The translations under genes were made by a program, and so were the position numbers. Shown piece after piece: positions 17,672-26,201 of a stretch of 38,339 nt of DNA (positions within the stretch are counted from its first letter, which is position 1; each line of letters opens with the position of its first letter). The DNA comes from an uncultured Clostridia bacterium. GTDB taxonomy: Bacteria > Bacillota > Clostridia > TANB77 > CAG-508. The stretch spans positions 1 through 38,339 of the forward strand of contig CALXVG010000010.1 of the NCBI GenBank assembly GCA_944391955.1, given 5' to 3'. The notes under the pieces are model-generated. The model did not search any database, was not told where the DNA came from, and was given only the letters and a program-made list of their open reading frames with translations.

Positions 17672-19370
17672 CTAAATTTTCCTGTCTTTTTATTTTTTTA
17701 GTTGTAGTTTTTATTAATTCTTCACTACTTAAAATTAATTTCTTTATATGTTTATATCGTGGGAAACTTGTATTTATTTCCTTTATTTGTGACCATAAAA
17801 TTGCAAATAATTCGTCTTCAGTTTTTCCTGGATATTTTTCATTAGCAACTTCTTTGTCATAAACTATTTTTAATGCTAATGTTATATCATTCTTGTCATG
17901 TTTATCTGGTTTACCAAATACCATACATTCAGAAACTAGTTCTAATCTATTTATAATTGTTTCTATTTCTTCTGGGAATATTTTCTTTCCATTTTTTAAA
18001 ACAATCATATTTTTACTTCTTCCTGTTATAAATATAAAGCCATCTTTATCCATATATCCTAAGTCGCCTGTATGGAACCATCCGTCTTTCATTACTGCTT
18101 CAGTTTCTTCTGGCATTTCATAATATCCAAGCATAACATTAGGACCTTTTACTGCTATTTCTCCTATGCCATTTTCATCTTTATCTACTATTTTTACTTC
18201 AACATTTGCAAGAGGTACACCAATTGAGCCAACTTTCATATGATAGTCGTCTTCTGCTGCAACTACTGGAGCTGTTTCGGTTAAACCGTATCCTTGAACT
18301 ATTTTTATTCCTAAATCATTAAAGTTCTTTGAAATTATAGGGTCTGCTGGTGCTCCTCCTGATATTAAGAATCTAAGTTCTCCACCTAGTGCATCTATTA
18401 TTTGTTTGAAAATTTTTCTTCTTATATCAATGTGTAGTTTTAATAAGAAATTACTGATTTTTAAAGCTATCTTTATTAATTTTGTTTTTCCTTGTTTTTC
18501 TATTTCTTTCATTATAGCTTTGTAAATTGCCTCAATTAAAACTGGTACACCTACAAATATTGTAACTTTGTATTCTACTAAATTTTGTTTTATGTATCTT
18601 AATCCATCTGGGAAAACAGTTTTAACTCCTGAGGCTAACATCATTATCATACATGTTGAACCAAAAATGTGGTGAAATGGTAAAAATGCAATATTTGTAT
18701 CTGTGCTTCTTATATCTTCACACAATTGCATTCCATAAATATTTGACGCAATATTTCTCTGTGATAGCATAACTGCCTTTGATTTTGATGTTGTTCCTGA
18801 AGTGAACAACAATATATTCATTTTATTTTCATCAATTTTTACATTTATATATTCTTTGTTAGTCTTTAATTCTTTTCTTCCTTGTTCTATTAATTCTCTT
18901 ACAGATTGAAATCCATATCCTTTGCTCATACATATGAATTCTTTCAAATTTGTTTTTCCTTTTGCTTTAATTTCTTCTATCATGTCTTTTAGTTTTTCAT
19001 CAAAAACTATTATTTTTGCTTTACTTCTAATTAAAGATGTTTCTAGTTCTTCATATTGTAAATCTTTATCTAAAGGTACAGATACAATTCCTCCTAGAAG
19101 ATTTGCCAAATGAGCAACCGCCCATTCATATCTGTTTTTTCCTATAATCGCTACTCTTTCTGTTTTTGCTCCCAACTTGAATAAAGATGTTCCAAAAGAA
19201 TTAACATCTTCTAACAGTTTCTTATATGTTATGTTCTCATACTCAACTTTTTTATTTTCTTGATGTTTAATAGTAAATGCAATATTTTGACTATACTTTT
19301 TTGCAGAATTATAAATAATTTCTCTTATATTCTTAAACTCAGTTGCCTCAAAAATTGTTTTCTTTTTCAT
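17646..19370 (-). CDS. AMP-forming long-chain acyl-CoA/acyl-ACP synthetase family protein
   Basis: 574 residues, ANL superfamily. Motifs: P-loop LLFTSGTTSKSKAVMLS, FLPFHHIFG, GYGLTETAPVV, and GWFHTGDLGYMDKDGF with FITGRSKNMIVLKNGKKI at the C-terminal hinge. Activates fatty acids with ATP. As first gene of the FAS II operon it may recycle exogenous or released fatty acids; whether the acceptor is CoA or ACP cannot be told. No membrane segment seen. AGGATTTTAGG precedes ATG 19370. A palindrome that may be an operator lies about 100 bp upstream. Confidence 0.88.
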   Translation of the reverse strand: MKKKTIFEATEFKNIREIIYNSAKKYSQNIAFTIKHQENKKVEYENITYKKLLEDVNSFGTSLFKLGAKTERVAIIGKNRYEWAVAHLANLLGGIVSVPLDKDLQYEELETSLIRSKAKIIVFDEKLKDMIEEIKAKGKTNLKEFICMSKGYGFQSVRELIEQGRKELKTNKEYINVKIDENKMNILLFTSGTTSKSKAVMLSQRNIASNIYGMQLCEDIRSTDTNIAFLPFHHIFGSTCMIMMLASGVKTVFPDGLRYIKQNLVEYKVTIFVGVPVLIEAIYKAIMKEIEKQGKTKLIKIALKISNFLLKLHIDIRRKIFKQIIDALGGELRFLISGGAPADPIISKNFNDLGIKIVQGYGLTETAPVVAAEDDYHMKVGSIGVPLANVEVKIVDKDENGIGEIAVKGPNVMLGYYEMPEETEAVMKDGWFHTGDLGYMDKDGFIFITGRSKNMIVLKNGKKIFPEEIETIINRLELVSECMVFGKPDKHDKNDITLALKIVYDKEVANEKYPGKTEDELFAILWSQIKEINTSFPRYKHIKKLILSSEELIKTTTKKIKRQENLDEIERNGN

Positions 19371-19468
19371 CCTAAAATCCTTTCCCTATAAATTTCGTTG
19401 AAAAATAATTATAATCCTTTTCCAACACCATATATAGTTATATCATAAAAAACATTAAAAGTCTTTAG

Positions 19469-19482
19469 ACTGAACGGTCAGT
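19469..19482. promoter_or_regulatory. Candidate TetR-type operator upstream of the fatty-acid operon
   Basis: ACTGAACGGTCAGT, arms ACTGA/TCAGT around ACGG, in the 172 bp gap between the acyl-CoA synthetase and the metallopeptidase. The shape fits TetR-family operators, a class that often controls fatty-acid genes. It differs from the FapR site of Bacillus. The gap shows no clear -35/-10 pair that I can assign; AT-rich candidates (TATAAC near 19440, TATAAT near 19411) lack good -35 boxes. Confidence 0.45.
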
Positions 19483-19542
19483 TTAATTATTATTTAACAA
19501 TATCCTCCGCAAAATTGTTTCAATAATAGTTCATTATATTAT

Positions 19543-20232
19543 TCATATAATACATATAATTATTGTATATAATAAAATCCATGTCAATTGTGTTGTAACT
19601 AAATTATCAATTATAAATGGAATACCTATCTTATTGATTTTATCATATTCTTGCAATAATTCTTTTTGTTCTTTTAATGTACATAGTTCTTTTGAAGCAA
19701 TATATTTTTCTGCTATATATTGAGACTTTGTCATTGCCTCTGTTTCTAAGTATATTCTTATAATAAGTTTTATTAATCCTATTAACAGTAGTAGTGCAAT
19801 GTGCAACATAAAGTTGTTAATTATATTGCACATGCTTAATATTAGTATTGATAAATAGTATATTATACTAATATTTGAAATAATAAAATTAGAAATTAGA
19901 ATTCTTTTATTCTGTATTGAATGAACACATTCATGTGCTATTGTTTGAATTCTTGCATAATTGTTCTTTAAGTCTGCAATAACTATTTTGTTAGTTATTG
20001 CAATATATAGACTAGTTTTTGTGTCTTTTGCTTCTTCAATTTTTACTGTGTTATTTCCTAAAGTATTCAAGATTTCTTTTGCAATTTCACGATTTTCCGG
20101 GAATTTATCTGTTATTTTTTCTAAGGTTTTGTTTTCTTGTAATTCTTTTGCTTCCCTTAAGCTAATTTTAAAAATTACTTTTAGTATGAATATACTTAAT
20201 ATTAATACAACCACTATAATTATATTTTCCAC
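19543..20232 (-). CDS. Membrane zinc metallopeptidase (HExxH)
   Basis: 229 residues. N-terminal membrane helix (residues 2-20), a cytoplasmic or luminal segment with the zinc motif AHECVHSIQNK (HExxH, about residue 98), then two helices (about 112-160) and a C-terminal helix. Probable third ligand Glu in LETEAMTKSQY. Layout matches the small YugP-like zinc peptidases. Its ATG overlaps the pyk stop by one base (TAATG), so it is co-translated with pyruvate kinase. Substrate unknown. Confidence 0.75.
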   Translation of the reverse strand: MENIIIVVVLILSIFILKVIFKISLREAKELQENKTLEKITDKFPENREIAKEILNTLGNNTVKIEEAKDTKTSLYIAITNKIVIADLKNNYARIQTIAHECVHSIQNKRILISNFIISNISIIYYLSILILSMCNIINNFMLHIALLLLIGLIKLIIRIYLETEAMTKSQYIAEKYIASKELCTLKEQKELLQEYDKINKIGIPFIIDNLVTTQLTWILLYTIIICII

Positions 20233-21671
20233 TATATAACAACTATTCCTCCCATAACTGCATTCATATCAACTTCATTATCCTCTAAGTCTGTCAGAAC
20301 TCTTGTTCCTCCTGCAATTACTATTTTATCTCCTCTATTTAAAAATTGCTCTTCTTTTAGTTTATTTAGTCCTACATGTAGTAATTTATCGATGTTTTCC
20401 TGTGGTGGAAATAATTTAGGTGTTATATTCCAACATAATCCTAATTGCCTATATGTTATTTCATTTTGTGTTATTGCAATAATTGGACAACCAACTCCGA
20501 AACTTGATACCATTCTTACCGTATCACCTGTATTTGTGTATGATACTATTGCTTTTGCATCAGTATTTACAGCAGTTATTGCAACTGCATAGTTCATATT
20601 AAATACATTATTTGAATTTTCTAAATCATATTCCCTTGTTTTAAATCTATTGCCATATCTTATTGAGCCTTCAATTGCTGTTGCAATTGAACTCATTGTT
20701 TTAACACATTCTACTGGAAATTTTCCTGTTGCGGTTTCTCCTGATAACATTATTGCACTACTTCCGTCATAAATAGCATTTGCAACATCACTTACTTCTG
20801 CTCTTGTTGGTCTTGGATTTGCAATCATAGATTCTAACATTTGTGTTGCTGTTATTACTGGTTTTCCTTGTGTGTATGTTTTTTTAATAAATTGTTTTTG
20901 TATTATTGGAACTTCTTCCATAGGTATTTCTACACCTAAATCTCCTCTAGCTACCATTATTCCATCTGAAACTTCCAATATACTGTCAAAGTTATCAATA
21001 CCTTCTCTGTTTTCTATTTTTGATATAATTTTTATATGTTCTCCACCATTTTGTTTTAAAACTTCTCTTATTTCTATTACATCTTGAGGTTTTCTTACAA
21101 AAGATGCTGCAATATAGTCAAAACCTGCTTCAATTCCATATTTTATATCTGCAATATCTTTTTCTGTGATACCTGGTAAATTAACTATAAAGTCTGGAAT
21201 ATTTATACTTTTTCTATTTGTTAATTTTCCTCCTTGTATTACAGTACAAACTATATCTTTATCTTTTATTTCATCAACTCTTAATTCAATAGTTCCATCG
21301 TTAATTAATATAATTCTTCCTATGTCAATTTCTTGATATAGTGTTTTATATGTAATTGAAACCTTTGTTTCATCGCCTAATTCATCTTCATTTAATAATG
21401 TAAAAATTTGACCATTTTTTAAATAAACTTCTGAATTTGCAAATTTTCCTATTCTGATTTCTGGTCCTTGTGTATCTAATAAAAGTGGTATAGGTAATTT
21501 TAGTTCATCTCTGATTTTTTTAAATCTGTTAATTCTATCTGCTTGGTCTTTATAATTCCCATGTGAAAAATTTATTCTAGCAACATTCATTCCCTCTAGC
21601 ATAAGTCCTCTTAATATTTCTTCGCTATCTGTTGATGGACCTAATGTACAAACAATTTTTGTCTTTCTCAT
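20232..21671 (-). CDS. pyk: Pyruvate kinase
   Basis: Phosphoenolpyruvate + ADP to pyruvate + ATP. 479 residues from ATG 21671, where MRKTKIVCTLGPSTDS is the canonical beginning; 28 in-frame codons upstream are not homologous. Features: INFSHG, the metal/substrate segment MVARGDLGVEIP, ITATQMLESMI, and SGETATGKFP. The C-terminal domain ends GGTRVLTD ... NAVMGGIVVI with no PEP-utiliser extension. GGAAAGGAAATGAGAG lies before the start. Downstream partner is the overlapping metallopeptidase. Confidence 0.96.
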   Translation of the reverse strand: MRKTKIVCTLGPSTDSEEILRGLMLEGMNVARINFSHGNYKDQADRINRFKKIRDELKLPIPLLLDTQGPEIRIGKFANSEVYLKNGQIFTLLNEDELGDETKVSITYKTLYQEIDIGRIILINDGTIELRVDEIKDKDIVCTVIQGGKLTNRKSINIPDFIVNLPGITEKDIADIKYGIEAGFDYIAASFVRKPQDVIEIREVLKQNGGEHIKIISKIENREGIDNFDSILEVSDGIMVARGDLGVEIPMEEVPIIQKQFIKKTYTQGKPVITATQMLESMIANPRPTRAEVSDVANAIYDGSSAIMLSGETATGKFPVECVKTMSSIATAIEGSIRYGNRFKTREYDLENSNNVFNMNYAVAITAVNTDAKAIVSYTNTGDTVRMVSSFGVGCPIIAITQNEITYRQLGLCWNITPKLFPPQENIDKLLHVGLNKLKEEQFLNRGDKIVIAGGTRVLTDLEDNEVDMNAVMGGIVVI

Positions 21672-21776
21672 ACTCTCATTTCCTTTCCAAAAAATTTCGA
21701 GTTTATTATATATTATTTTGAAAATTATTGCAATATTAATTTTTAGAGAGAACAAGTAGATTTAATTTTTTCTTTA

Positions 21777-21785
21777 TGCTATAAT
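21777..21785 (+). promoter_or_regulatory. Extended -10 promoter of the fic operon
   Basis: TGCTATAAT (TG at 21777-21778, TATAAT 21780-21785) without a good -35. Start of transcription near 21792, then GGAGG at 21804-21808 and TTG at 21816. Confidence 0.55.
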
Positions 21786-21815
21786 ATAAATAGATATTAT
21801 TATGGAGGTACGGAC

Positions 21816-21980
21816 TTGTTAGAAGAAAATTTTAATTTTGAACTTGAAAATCTTAAAAAGGACTTTGAAATAGAGAGCATTAAAATAACTAGTAATGACA
21901 TATCTTTATTGAAAAGATATGCCAGTAAAGAAATATCTTTTAATGAATTAGTTGATATAGTAAAACAATCAAATTTATAA
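21816..21980 (+). CDS. Small VbhA-like antitoxin of Fic
   Basis: 54 residues from TTG 21816, with GGAGG 7 nt upstream. Predicted all-helical: ENLKKDFEIESIKI, then SLLKRYASKEISFNELVDIV, which is the two-helix layout of class I Fic antitoxins. Known for VbhA-type antitoxins: a motif (S/T)xxxE(G/N) whose Glu blocks the Fic ATP site. Here the corresponding segment is DFEIES, so Glu is kept but both flanking positions differ. It ends 12 nt before fic. Non-ATG start and short length make it easy to miss. Confidence 0.75.
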   Translation: MLEENFNFELENLKKDFEIESIKITSNDISLLKRYASKEISFNELVDIVKQSNL

Positions 21981-21992
21981 GGAGACGGTATT

Positions 21993-22592
21993 ATGGGTGT
22001 AGATGATTTATATGAAGTAAGAAATTCCATATATTGCTATAAAGGCACTAATGTTTTGATAAATAAGTTTGATGTCAAAGAAGCTACTCAATTAGCTAAT
22101 ATAGAAAGACCTTTGGTATTAGCTAAATTATATGATTTAAGACAAAATAATAACATTGGAGATTTTGATATTGAACATTTCAAGCAAATACATGAATTTT
22201 TATTTAGTGCAATATATCCTTTTGCTGGTTCTTTTAGAACAGAAAATATTGCAAAAGATAATTTCAAATTTGCAGAATGGGAATTTATAGAAAATGAATT
22301 AAAACGAATTCTAAATGAATTAAAGGAAGAAAATTATTTACATGGCTTAGATAAGGCACATTTAGCTAATCGTTTGGCATACTATATGGCAGAGCTTAAT
22401 GTTCTTCATCCTTTTAGAGATGGCAATGGAAGAACAATCAGAGAATTTTGTAGACAACTTGCATATAAGAATGGATTTATTTTAAATCTGGCTAAGATTG
22501 ATGCAAAAGAAATGTTTGATGCAAGTGTACAATCTGTAGTAGACGCATCTTACCTAGAAAAATTATTATTAATATGTTTAGAAGAGCTATAA
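21993..22592 (+). CDS. fic: Fic-domain protein adenylyltransferase (toxin)
   Basis: 199 residues. Complete Fic motif HPFRDGNGRTIREF (HxFx(D/E)GNGRxxR), with the upstream flap region FLFSAIYPFAGSFRTENIAK. Transfers AMP (or another nucleotide group) to hydroxyl groups of target proteins. No inhibitory helix at either end of the protein itself, so it belongs to class I with the separate antitoxin upstream. GGAG lies 8 nt before ATG 21993. The terminator stem includes the stop codon. Together a toxin-antitoxin module between pyk and the ABC exporter. Confidence 0.93.
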   Translation: MGVDDLYEVRNSIYCYKGTNVLINKFDVKEATQLANIERPLVLAKLYDLRQNNNIGDFDIEHFKQIHEFLFSAIYPFAGSFRTENIAKDNFKFAEWEFIENELKRILNELKEENYLHGLDKAHLANRLAYYMAELNVLHPFRDGNGRTIREFCRQLAYKNGFILNLAKIDAKEMFDASVQSVVDASYLEKLLLICLEEL

Positions 22593-22609
22593 TGATAGCT
22601 CTTCTTTTT
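22580..22609. terminator. Terminator of fic, facing the ABC operon end
   Basis: AGAAGAGCTAT (22580-22590) with ATAGCTCTTCT (22595-22605), loop AATG, then T5. The fic stop codon TAA overlaps the stem. Confidence 0.8.
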
Positions 22610-23756
22610 ATGCAATTTTTCTTTTTTTCTTTGACACTATATTTGTAAGCATTACAAATATTATTGAGAATATCAATATAATTCCCATGTTTATTATTAT
22701 TGGTTGTATTGTTTCTAGTGTTATATTTTCCAATGTTTTTAATGTTTCGTTATTTTGAATATACCAATATGAAGGTAATATGTGTGCTATTTTAATTACT
22801 GTATCTGGTAACCACTCCATTGGAACAAATGCTCCACAAAGGAAACTTGAACCAAGTGCTATTACATTTACAATTCCATTAATCGCATTTTTATTGTTTA
22901 CTAAGTTTGCAATTAAAAATGCTATACATAAACTGCATATTGAAAATATAAATGAATTGATTATCAGGATTAAGCCATGTACTGTGAACATCGTTTTTCC
23001 AATTAGTATAAAACTCAAAATAACATATAATAGCCATAATATAATTGCTAACATTGAATTTGATATTAATAATTGTCTATTATATTTTTTATAGCTCATA
23101 CTACTGATTATTGTTCTTTTTCTTATTTTTTCTTCTTTGAAACTTGATAATATTATACAAATTACATAAACAGAACCTGCTAAAATACTATAATTTAGAA
23201 AATTATAGTAAAATACCGCTCTAGATAAATTATCTATATCTAGTTTTGATGTAATTTCTATTTCTGTTTGCTTAGATAATGTTTCATTTATTTTAGTTAT
23301 TAATTCTTCTTCTGATTCTGTGCTTTCTCTATATATGTTAGCCAAATTTAAATATCTTTCTAATATCATCTCTGCTAAAGAAGCTTGATAATCTCCCGTG
23401 GTTTTTATCTCTATTTGTGGATTCTTTCCTTCTAAAAAGTCTTGCCTATAATTTTTTGGAATATATATTATATAATTTACATCTCTGTAAAAGAGTGCAT
23501 CATTTATTGCTTCTTCATCCTTTTCTATATTTACGATATTTGTATTTGCTTCTATGTATTTTACTAAATTTTCAGTAATTCCTACTTCCTCATCTTGATT
23601 TATTATCAATACATCTGGTTTACTTGCTACAAATGATGTAGAATTATCACTTGTTTGCATATTAAACCCTGCAAAGGCAATCAAAATTACAGTATACATA
23701 ATTATTGTGGCTTTATATTTATTTACTATTTTACAAAATGTTTTAAATACTGTCAT
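22608..23756 (-). CDS. ABC-2 type transporter permease (second permease)
   Basis: 382 residues. One helix at residues 15-35, a large external domain (about 40-190), then five helices from about 190 to 375. This is the ABC-2 family 3 pattern with a long extracytoplasmic loop after the first helix. Contains GSSFLCGAFVPMEWLP, the conserved loop before the last helices. The start overlaps the first permease by 14 bp. Together they would form a heterodimeric exporter with the ATPase upstream. Substrate unknown; drugs, peptides or lipids are possible. Confidence 0.85.
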   Translation of the reverse strand: MTVFKTFCKIVNKYKATIIMYTVILIAFAGFNMQTSDNSTSFVASKPDVLIINQDEEVGITENLVKYIEANTNIVNIEKDEEAINDALFYRDVNYIIYIPKNYRQDFLEGKNPQIEIKTTGDYQASLAEMILERYLNLANIYRESTESEEELITKINETLSKQTEIEITSKLDIDNLSRAVFYYNFLNYSILAGSVYVICIILSSFKEEKIRKRTIISSMSYKKYNRQLLISNSMLAIILWLLYVILSFILIGKTMFTVHGLILIINSFIFSICSLCIAFLIANLVNNKNAINGIVNVIALGSSFLCGAFVPMEWLPDTVIKIAHILPSYWYIQNNETLKTLENITLETIQPIIINMGIILIFSIIFVMLTNIVSKKKRKIA

Positions 23757-24922
23757 ATTTCTGCCTCCTTAAACACAAGTATGATATTGTAATTAATATA
23801 AATGAAAATATTAATAAACTTGCTATATTAAGGATATATCTTTCTAATGTATCATAATAGTATAATGAATAAAATCCATCTGTTATCATACTTGCAGGAT
23901 TTAATTTGTTTACAATAGGTATGTTTTTATCAACAATATATTTCATAGTAATTCCCATCATTCCAGATAAAAAACATCCTAGCATTGTAACAGATATTAT
24001 TATTCCTGTTTTGGCAGTATCATTTACTTTTAACACTGTTCCTATCATAAGCCCTAGTGATAATCCTGCTAAACTACCTACTCCACCTAATAGGATTATT
24101 AATGGCAAATTATCTCCATAATCTACTTTTAATACAACAACTGTATATATAAATAAAATAGCTAACCCTATTATTTGAGTTACATAACTTGCAAGTAAAC
24201 TACTTAAAACAACTTTTCCTTTACTAGTTGGAGCAATAGATACTCTTTTTCCATTACCACTCATATTAGGTAGATTTTGATTTATTGCAACCATTCCTAA
24301 TATTCCACCATATAAACAAGTCATTGCTATTAGTGTATAAAATTCTATCATTGTATAGCTTAAATTACTATTTGATATGTTTTCAATATTAGCTTCTTGG
24401 TTTTCTATTCTTTCAGATATATCTGAATATATCTTTTCATAATTTATATTATAGTTTCCATTGACAATTTCTTTTCCTATTTCTTTTTCTGATACATTGC
24501 TTATAACACTTGCTGTTTGTATTATTTCTTCTGTTACATATTTCAATATTGTTTCATTTATTCCATTTTCTTTAACAATAATTTTAGGTGTATCTTCTAA
24601 TATCATATATCCTGTTATTTCTTCATCTTCTAGTAATCTTTGTGCCTCTTCAATGGTTGTATACTGTATATTAAATAGTCTATTTTCATTTTTTTCATCA
24701 CTTAAATCTTGAAATGCTTGTCTGATACTCTCATTGTTTTCTAGTTCTTCATTTTTAACAATTGCAATATCTATAATATCTAATTTTTCGTTGTTTTCAA
24801 TATTAGAAAATGCCATATTAAAAAAAGTTCCGCAATATTATTGGAAAGGCAAATGTCCAAAATATTAACATTCTATTTCTGAATAATGTTTTAAAAGCAT
24901 ATTTAAAATTATGAACAAACAT
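23743..24922 (-). CDS. ABC-2 type transporter permease (first permease), needs a +1 frameshift at CGG 24830
   Basis: Starts ATG 24922, one base overlapping the ATPase stop (TAATG). The zero frame gives MFVHNFKYAFKTLFRNRMLI and FWTFAFPIIL, then CGG and a stop three codons later. Skipping the C reads Leu-Gly-Thr-Phe-Phe-Asn-Met-Ala-Phe and continues for over 350 codons with no other lesion. The first 33 codons supply the membrane-entry helix every ABC-2 permease has; an internal start at 24816 would drop it and has no ribosome site. Later parts show a large external domain and five more helices, with GGVGSLAGLSLGLMIGTVLK. If the shift were not used, the exporter would lack a permease. Confidence 0.85.
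24830..24832 (-). other. Apparent +1 frameshift site, CGG in frame (ABC permease)
   Basis: Minus strand ATA ATA TTG CGG AAC TTT TTT TAA. Skipping C gives TTG GGA ACT TTT TTT AAT ATG GCA, the conserved end of the first transmembrane helix (FPIILGTFF). Confidence 0.88.
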
Positions 24923-25861
24923 TAGTCTCTAAGCTCCTTTCCAGTAAGTTCTAGAAATACATCGTTTAGAGTTGGCCTTTCTGAATATATCTTACTATAC
25001 TTAATAGTTTCTCTTTTTAAATAATCAATAAGTTCTAACAGATTATTTTTTCCTTTTTTATATGTAATAAGTAGAGTGTTTCCGTTATATTTTACTTCAT
25101 CTACATTGGTTAGTTCTTTTATTTGTGATATATATACTTGTTCTAGTTCATTTACCTCTACTGTTACTTTTTCTTCTATTTTTGCTAATTCTTTTAATTC
25201 ATCACATGTACCTGTTGCCAAGATTTTTCCTTTATCTAGTATAATTACTCTATCACAAATAATTTCAACTTCTTCCATATAATGTGTTGTATAAATTATT
25301 GTTGCTCCATCTTCTCTTAATTTTTTTATTCCATCTAATATATTATTTCTGCTTTGAGGATCTACTGCAACAGTTGGTTCATCTAAAAATATTAATTGTG
25401 GTTTATGGGCTATTCCACATGCAATATTTAATCTTCGTAATAGACCTCCTGATAATTGTTTTGGTCTAAATTTTGAAAATTCTTCTAAACCTACCAATTT
25501 GATTGCTTCTTCAATATATTGTTTTCTTATTTCTCTATTTTTAATATATAATCCGCAAAAATAATCTATGTTTTCATATACTGTTAATTCTTCAAATACT
25601 GCTACATCTTGGAATACTACCCCAATTTTTGATTTTATATCATATGCATCTGGTTTCATTTCTTTTCCAAAAATTTTAATTTCACCTTTATTAAAGTTCA
25701 ATAAAGATAAAATACAATTTATAGTTGTAGATTTTCCACTTCCATTTGGTCCGTAATAATCCTAAAATTTCTCCCTCATGTACTTCGAATGACAAATTAT
25801 CAACTGCTGTTAATTCTTTGTATTGCTTTGTTAGTCCTCTTACTTCAATAATATTATTCAA
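24922..25861 (-). CDS. ABC transporter ATPase, needs a +1 frameshift at CGG 25751
   Basis: Start TTG 25861 with AGGAGG 8 nt upstream, 12 nt after the trx stop. The zero frame gives NNIIEVRGLTKQYKELTAVD and ends EGEILGLL before in-frame CGG. Skipping the C reads Gly-Pro-Asn-Gly-Ser-Gly-Lys-Ser-Thr, a perfect Walker A, and continues to the stop at 24922. Later: Q-loop GVVFQDVAVFEELTVYEN, signature LSGGLLRRLNIACGIA, Walker B LIFLDEPTVAVDP, H-loop TTHYMEEVE. Without the shift the Walker A is destroyed, and no internal start can restore it. About 312 residues, the usual length for ABC-2 drug/lipid exporters. Confidence 0.9.
25751..25753 (-). other. Apparent +1 frameshift site, CGG in frame (ABC ATPase, Walker A)
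   Basis: Minus strand GGA TTA TTA CGG ACC AAA TGG AAG. Skipping C gives TTA GGA CCA AAT GGA AGT GGA AAA, that is Leu-Gly-Pro-Asn-Gly-Ser-Gly-Lys. The Walker A consensus fixes the true reading to the base. Confidence 0.92.
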
Positions 25862-25873
25862 TTTATTTTCCTC

Positions 25874-26188
25874 CTAAGACATTAATATATTGATTATCTC
25901 TTCTTTTGAATGAAACCCAACTACTTTATTTGCAATATTACCATTTTTAAACACTATTAGTGTTGGAATACTTGAAACATCATATTTCATAGCTAATTCT
26001 TGTTGTTCATCAACATTTACTTTTGCTACTTTTATTTTGTCTCCATTTTCTTCTGCAATTTCAGTTATTATTGGTGCAAGCATTTGGCAAGGTCCGCACC
26101 AAGTTGCAAAAAAATCTACAAGTACTGGTTTTTCTGATTTAAAAACCTCTTCTTCAAAATTCTTGTTTGTTAAATTTATCTCTGACAT
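25874..26188 (-). CDS. trxA: Thioredoxin
   Basis: 104 residues from ATG 26188, with AAGGAGG upstream; 22 earlier in-frame codons are not thioredoxin. Active site FFATWCGPCQML, cis-Pro in VSSIPTLIVFKNG. Soluble, no signal peptide. Between an FTR-like iron-sulfur protein (13 nt upstream) and the ABC exporter, suggesting that its electrons come from the neighbouring reductase-like protein rather than a flavin reductase. Confidence 0.95.
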   Translation of the reverse strand: MSEINLTNKNFEEEVFKSEKPVLVDFFATWCGPCQMLAPIITEIAEENGDKIKVAKVNVDEQQELAMKYDVSSIPTLIVFKNGNIANKVVGFHSKEEIINILMS

Positions 26189-26201
26189 TTTATTTTCCTC
26201 C

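Noticed and set aside
19500..19512. Tiny leader peptide after GGAGGATATTG on the minus strand
   Set aside because: Only five codons and poor start spacing; not enough to support a gene.
23743..24816. ABC permease starting at ATG 24816
   Set aside because: It lacks the first membrane helix and has no ribosome site; the helix is encoded upstream in the shifted frame.
24922..25701. ABC ATPase starting inside at about 25701
   Set aside because: It would lack the Walker A motif, which is present just upstream in the same frame.
1581..25753. Explaining all four breaks as random pseudogene decay
   Set aside because: All four are the same one-base type on the same codon, always before a Gly codon, with no other damage. 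A systematic sequencing error remains possible and is listed as the main alternative.
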